From the NCBI GenBank assembly GCA_963825415.1, contig CAWGTD010000009.1, forward strand, positions 124,001-188,000: 64,000 bases of DNA. The letters run 5' to 3'. Position numbers and translations under genes: made by a program. Below, piece by piece: positions 60,875 to 64,000 of this stretch (within the stretch, counting starts at the first letter, position 1; every line of letters starts with the position of its first letter). The DNA comes from BP-464 sp963825415. Its GTDB lineage: Bacteria; Actinomycetota; Thermoleophilia; Solirubrobacterales; Solirubrobacteraceae. The notes below the pieces were generated by a model, which searched no databases, was not told where the DNA came from, and saw only the letters and a program-made list of their open reading frames with translations.

Positions 60875-61615
60875 ATGGATCTCGAAGGCCGCACCGTCGC
60901 CATCACCGGAGCCTCGTCGGGGATCGGGGAGGCCACCGCGCTCGCCTGCGCCTCGGCAGGCGCCGCCGTGGCGCTCGCCGCCCGCCGCGAGGACCGCATC
61001 ACCGAGCTCGCCAAGCGCATCGAGGACGAGGGCGGCCGGGCGGTCGCCCTGCCCACCGACGTCTCCGACGAGCGCCAGGCGCGCGCGTTCGTCGAGCACG
61101 CCTACGAGCAGCTCGGCGGGCTCGACGCGCTGATCAACAACGCCGGCGTGATGCTGCTCGGCCCCGTCGCCGGCGCGCCCACCGACGAGTGGCGCACGAT
61201 GGTCGACGTCAACCTGCTCGGCCTCCTGTACTGCACGCACGCGGCGCTGCCGGTGATGCTCGAGAAGGGCTCCGGCCACATCGTCAACGTCAGCTCCGTC
61301 GCCGGCCGCATCGCCAGCGCCGGCAGCGCGGTCTACAACATGACCAAGTGGGGGGTGGGGGCGTTCTCCGAGGCACTGCGCCAGGAGGTGACCGGCGCGG
61401 GCATCCGCGTGACGATCGTCGAGCCCGGCGCGGTGGCCACCGAGCTGCCCGTCCACAATCGTCCCGAGATCGTGGAGATGATCACCAAGCGCTTCGAGGG
61501 CACCACGCCGCTGGAGGCCGACGACATCGCCCGCGCGATCGTCTACGCGCTGGCGCAGCCGCCGAACGTCTCGATCAACGAGGTGCTGGTGCGGCCGACG
61601 AGCCAGACGCGGTAG
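60875..61615 (+). CDS. Classical short-chain dehydrogenase/reductase
   Basis: 246 residues from ATG 60875. TGASSGIG dinucleotide motif, NNAGVM, catalytic Ser in VNVSSVAGR, YNMTKWGVGAFSEAL (YxxxK intact), VEPGAVATEL. Complete, cytoplasmic, substrate unknown. Confidence 0.94.
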   Translation: MDLEGRTVAITGASSGIGEATALACASAGAAVALAARREDRITELAKRIEDEGGRAVALPTDVSDERQARAFVEHAYEQLGGLDALINNAGVMLLGPVAGAPTDEWRTMVDVNLLGLLYCTHAALPVMLEKGSGHIVNVSSVAGRIASAGSAVYNMTKWGVGAFSEALRQEVTGAGIRVTIVEPGAVATELPVHNRPEIVEMITKRFEGTTPLEADDIARAIVYALAQPPNVSINEVLVRPTSQTR

Positions 61616-61626
61616 AGGGTGCTGGA

Positions 61627-61644
61627 GGGGGCCAGGTGGCCCCC
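61627..61644 (+). terminator. GC-rich hairpin after SDR gene
   Basis: Stem GGGGGCC / GGCCCCC with loop AGGT, 12 nt after the SDR stop. No T run, so terminator strength is uncertain. Confidence 0.4.
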
Positions 61645-61702
61645 GGAAGCGGGCCCCTCCCGGCCGGAGGCCGGATGGTGTGCTCGGGGCGAATACGTCG
61701 GG

Positions 61703-62515
61703 ATGGCCGGTACTTCGGCCATGACCGACGAAGCCGCAACGATCCTGGTCGTCGAGGACGACGATGCCACGCGCACGTTCCTCGCCGACAACCTCACCGC
61801 CGACGGCTACGACGTGCTCGTGGCCGACTGCGCGCGCGACGCGCTGCGCCTCATGGAGACCAAGTTCCCCGACGTCGCAGTGGTCGACGTCGGGCTGCCG
61901 GACAGCTCGGGCCTGGAACTGCTGCGCCGCGTCCGTCAGGCCGACGGCGTGGCGAGCAAGCTGAACCCCGCGACGCCGCTGCTGGTCGTGTCCGGGCGCG
62001 ACGGCGAGCTCGATCGCGTTCGCGGGTTCGAGGCCGGGGCTGACGACTACGTCGGCAAGCCGTTCAGCTACGGCGAGCTGCGATTGCGCCTCGCGGCGCT
62101 GCTGCGGCGCATGGAGGCCGGCCGGCGCGGTCGCGGGCGCATGCGCGCCGGCGATCTGGAGATCGACGTCCCGTCCCGCGAGGTGCTGATGCGCGGCCGG
62201 CGCGTCGAGCTCTCCCAGAAGGAGTTCTCGTTGCTGCGCACGCTCGCGAGCGACCCGACGAAGGTCTGGAGCAAGGAGGAGCTGCTGCGCACCGTGTGGG
62301 GGTTTCGTTCGATGGGCTCGACGCGGACCCTGGACTCGCACGCCTGCCGGCTGCGCCAGAAGCTCGGCGTCGAGGGCGATCGCTTCGTGATCAACGTGTG
62401 GGGCGTCGGCTACAGGCTCATCGACCCGGCACCGCACATGGATCCGCTGCGTGGCAGCGAACCCGCGCGCCGGCCTGTGCGCTTCGCGGTGCCCGAGCCC
62501 GGGAGGGTGGCATGA
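61703..62515 (+). CDS. OmpR/PhoB-family response regulator
   Basis: 270 residues from ATG 61703 (ATG 61721 is also possible). Receiver domain with ILVVEDDDAT, phosphoacceptor VVDVGLPDSS, and GKPF; winged-helix domain with SQKEFSLLRTLASDPTKVW and HACRLRQKLGVEG. First gene of an operon with a histidine kinase and Tad-pilus genes, overlapping the kinase (ATGA). Confidence 0.92.
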   Translation: MAGTSAMTDEAATILVVEDDDATRTFLADNLTADGYDVLVADCARDALRLMETKFPDVAVVDVGLPDSSGLELLRRVRQADGVASKLNPATPLLVVSGRDGELDRVRGFEAGADDYVGKPFSYGELRLRLAALLRRMEAGRRGRGRMRAGDLEIDVPSREVLMRGRRVELSQKEFSLLRTLASDPTKVWSKEELLRTVWGFRSMGSTRTLDSHACRLRQKLGVEGDRFVINVWGVGYRLIDPAPHMDPLRGSEPARRPVRFAVPEPGRVA

Positions 62516-63249
62516 GGGTGGTGCTCCTTTGCTCGCTTCCGTCGCTCGTGCTCCTCGCGGTCGCCGGTCGCGAGCGGCGGCGGTCGGCGGTGCGAGCCGA
62601 GCTGGTCGCTCGCGCGGCCCATGAGCTGCGCGGGCCGCTCGCCGCGGCCCATCTCGGGCTCCAGGCGCTCGCGCGCCAGGCGGGCGTGCAGCGCTGGCGC
62701 GTCGCGGCCGTCGACGTGCAGCTGCAGCGTGCGGCGCTTGCTCTCGCCGACCTCGCCGTGGCCCCGCGCGGCGGGCGCGCGGCCGATCGGAGCGGCCTCG
62801 TCGAGATCGGGGTGCTGCTGGAGGAGCAGCTGCGGGCGTGGCGCCCGATGGCTGCCGCATACGGCTGCGACCTTGCGCTCGCGCCGGTTTCGCCCGATGC
62901 GCGCGTGCGAGGGGACTCGGCCCGGCTCGCGCAGGCGGTCGGCAACGTGTTGGCCAACGCGGTCGAGCACGGCCGCGGGCGGATCGAGCTCTCCGCACGG
63001 CAGTGCGGAGACAGGCTGCGGATCGAGGTCGTCGACGACGGCCCGGGGCTGCCGGCACCGGTGGCGGACTTCGTTTCGCGGGCTCGCGGCGGACGCGGTA
63101 GTCGCGGTCGCGGACTGGCGATCGCGGCGGAGATCGCTCGCCGCCACGGTGGCCGGCTGGCCTCCGCGCCCTCGGACCGAGGCGCGCGACTCGCGCTCGA
63201 CCTGCCCGCGGCAGAGACGCAGGCCCTCGATCGCACCGTGCGCTCGTGA
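62512..63249 (+). CDS. Sensor histidine kinase, short
   Basis: 245 residues. One N-terminal hydrophobic stretch (RVVLLCSLPSLVLLAVAG), H-box RAAHELRGPLAAAHLGLQAL, ATPase with N-box NVLANAVEHG and G-boxes DDGPGLPAP and GRGLAIAAEIARRHGG. No periplasmic or PAS sensor domain, so the signal is probably internal or comes from a partner. Overlaps neighbours on both sides. Confidence 0.88.
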   Translation: MRVVLLCSLPSLVLLAVAGRERRRSAVRAELVARAAHELRGPLAAAHLGLQALARQAGVQRWRVAAVDVQLQRAALALADLAVAPRGGRAADRSGLVEIGVLLEEQLRAWRPMAAAYGCDLALAPVSPDARVRGDSARLAQAVGNVLANAVEHGRGRIELSARQCGDRLRIEVVDDGPGLPAPVADFVSRARGGRGSRGRGLAIAAEIARRHGGRLASAPSDRGARLALDLPAAETQALDRTVRS

Positions 63250-63932
63250 GCCGCCGGCGCCGGGCATTCCTGCTCGGCGGACTGGCGCTGCTGCTGGGTG
63301 GCCTCGCCGCGTCGGACGTCGCGCGCCGCGAGGCGGCCGTGCGCCGCGGGCTGGGCCCGTCGGTCTCGGTCGTCGTAGCGCGGGAGGGGCTCGACGAGGG
63401 TGCGCGCCTGGCGCCGCAGAGCCTTGCGGTCAGACAGGTACCCGCGCGTTACGCCCCCGCCGCCGCGTTCACGCGGCCTGGGCAGGTCGCCGGACTGCGC
63501 ACGGCGGTGCCCGTTCCGGCCGGCGCCGACGTACTTGCCGGGATGGTCGACGACGGCGGCCCCGGGCGCGGCGCTCCCGTGCGCGCGGGCGAGCGCGTCG
63601 CCGATGTCGTCGCCGTCGGGTCGCCGCAACTCGTGCGACCGGGTGCTCGCGTCGATGTCGTCGTGACCCGGGGAGGGGTCAGCGGCGCGGGCCGGACCGA
63701 GCTCGCTCTGGAGGATGTCGAGGTTCTCGCCGCCTCCGCCGCTCCCGCCGCGTCGCGGACGGAGGCGGCCGGCCCACGGGTCGCGGCGTCGCTGCGCGTC
63801 ACCGTGCGGCAGGCCATATTTCTCGCCGCCGCGCAGGCGTTCGCTCGCGAGATCCGCCTGCTGCCGCGCGCCGCGGGCGATGACCATCGCCACCGGTTGG
63901 ACATGAGCGTCGACGCCGACCTCGGCGGGTGA
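63246..63932 (+). CDS. cpaB: Flp/Tad pilus assembly protein CpaB (RcpC/SAF domain)
   Basis: 228 residues from GTG 63246. N-terminal membrane anchor (RAFLLGGLALLLGGLAAS); SAF domain (SVSVVVAREGLDEGARLAPQSL, VPVPAGADVLAGMV); RcpC-like part (VAVGSPQLVRPGARVDVVVT, LEDVEVLAA). Periplasmic-side component of Tad secretion. Confidence 0.82.
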   Translation: MSRRRRAFLLGGLALLLGGLAASDVARREAAVRRGLGPSVSVVVAREGLDEGARLAPQSLAVRQVPARYAPAAAFTRPGQVAGLRTAVPVPAGADVLAGMVDDGGPGRGAPVRAGERVADVVAVGSPQLVRPGARVDVVVTRGGVSGAGRTELALEDVEVLAASAAPAASRTEAAGPRVAASLRVTVRQAIFLAAAQAFAREIRLLPRAAGDDHRHRLDMSVDADLGG

Positions 63933-63936
63933 CGGG

Positions 63937-64000
63937 ATGCCCGCCGATCCGCTCGACTCGCTCTCCCTGCGGCTGCGCGACCGCCTCGTCGAGGAGGCCG
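63937..64000 (+). CDS. Start of next pilus-operon gene, cut by window edge
   Basis: ATG 63937 begins PADPLDSLSLRLRDRLVEEA and runs off the window. By order after CpaB a CpaE/CpaF-like ATPase is likely, but only 21 residues are visible. Confidence 0.5.
   Translation, partial: MPADPLDSLSLRLRDRLVEEA

Overview
The window is a very GC-rich (roughly 70% or more), densely packed bacterial segment. GTG and TTG starts are common, genes overlap at GTGA/ATGA junctions, and Arg/Ala-rich shadow frames are everywhere. The gene content points to a high-GC actinobacterium, most likely class Thermoleophilia (Solirubrobacterales-like): an M28-type membrane peptidase family, DUF4430 secreted proteins, a split NAD(P) transhydrogenase, PAS-SpoIIE phosphatase and Tad-pilus genes. 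That placement is inference from family content, not from a marker gene. No rRNA, CRISPR array, IS element or prophage is visible. No stretch longer than 300 bases lacks a gene.

Layout. 1-5.5 kb: the edge of a frameshifted M28-like gene, amidase, inositol-monophosphatase-type enzyme, secreted lipase, and phenylalanine hydroxylase divergent from an Lrp/AsnC regulator. 5.5-9.5 kb: five tRNA genes (Leu-CAA, Leu-UAG, Trp, Gly, Pro) interspersed with a membrane protein, a patatin phospholipase, an atypical SDR, an HNH nuclease and a YjbR protein. 8.5-12 kb: a visibly more AT-rich stretch holding the HNH gene and a VanS/VanR/VanY-like set next to tRNA-Pro. 12-21 kb: a surface-glycan-type cluster of four glycosyltransferases, a phosphohexomutase, a NeuD-like acetyltransferase and a nucleotidyltransferase-fold protein. 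21-30 kb: redox and small-molecule enzymes, a polytopic membrane protein, a PAS-SpoIIE phosphatase, and tRNA-Leu(CAG) and tRNA-Glu. 30-40 kb: a divergent Nramp-like transporter, an M28 peptidase and several secreted cell-surface proteins.

41-48.6 kb is the most interesting part. A cobalamin riboswitch precedes three DUF4430 secreted proteins or lipoproteins, a CbiQ/EcfT protein, a double ATPase EcfA, and an ECF substrate component fused to an extracytoplasmic alpha/alpha-barrel of squalene-cyclase-type repeats. A cob(I)alamin adenosyltransferase lies divergently. DUF4430 plus an alpha/alpha-barrel mirrors the two domains of animal intrinsic factor and transcobalamin, so this reads as a B12 uptake machine with a transcobalamin-like capture module.

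48.6-64 kb: proton-translocating transhydrogenase, GNAT enzyme, GlpD, a secreted PKD-type protein, a RibD-like reductase with FolP, transaldolase, a Rho-like protein with an eroded ATPase domain, an SDR, a two-component system and the start of a Tad/Flp pilus operon (CpaB, then a cut-off gene).

A window-wide feature is about 16 apparent frameshifts in ten otherwise well-conserved genes, 13 of them +1. Indel errors in the assembly are the simplest explanation, so those products should be read as reconstructed proteins.
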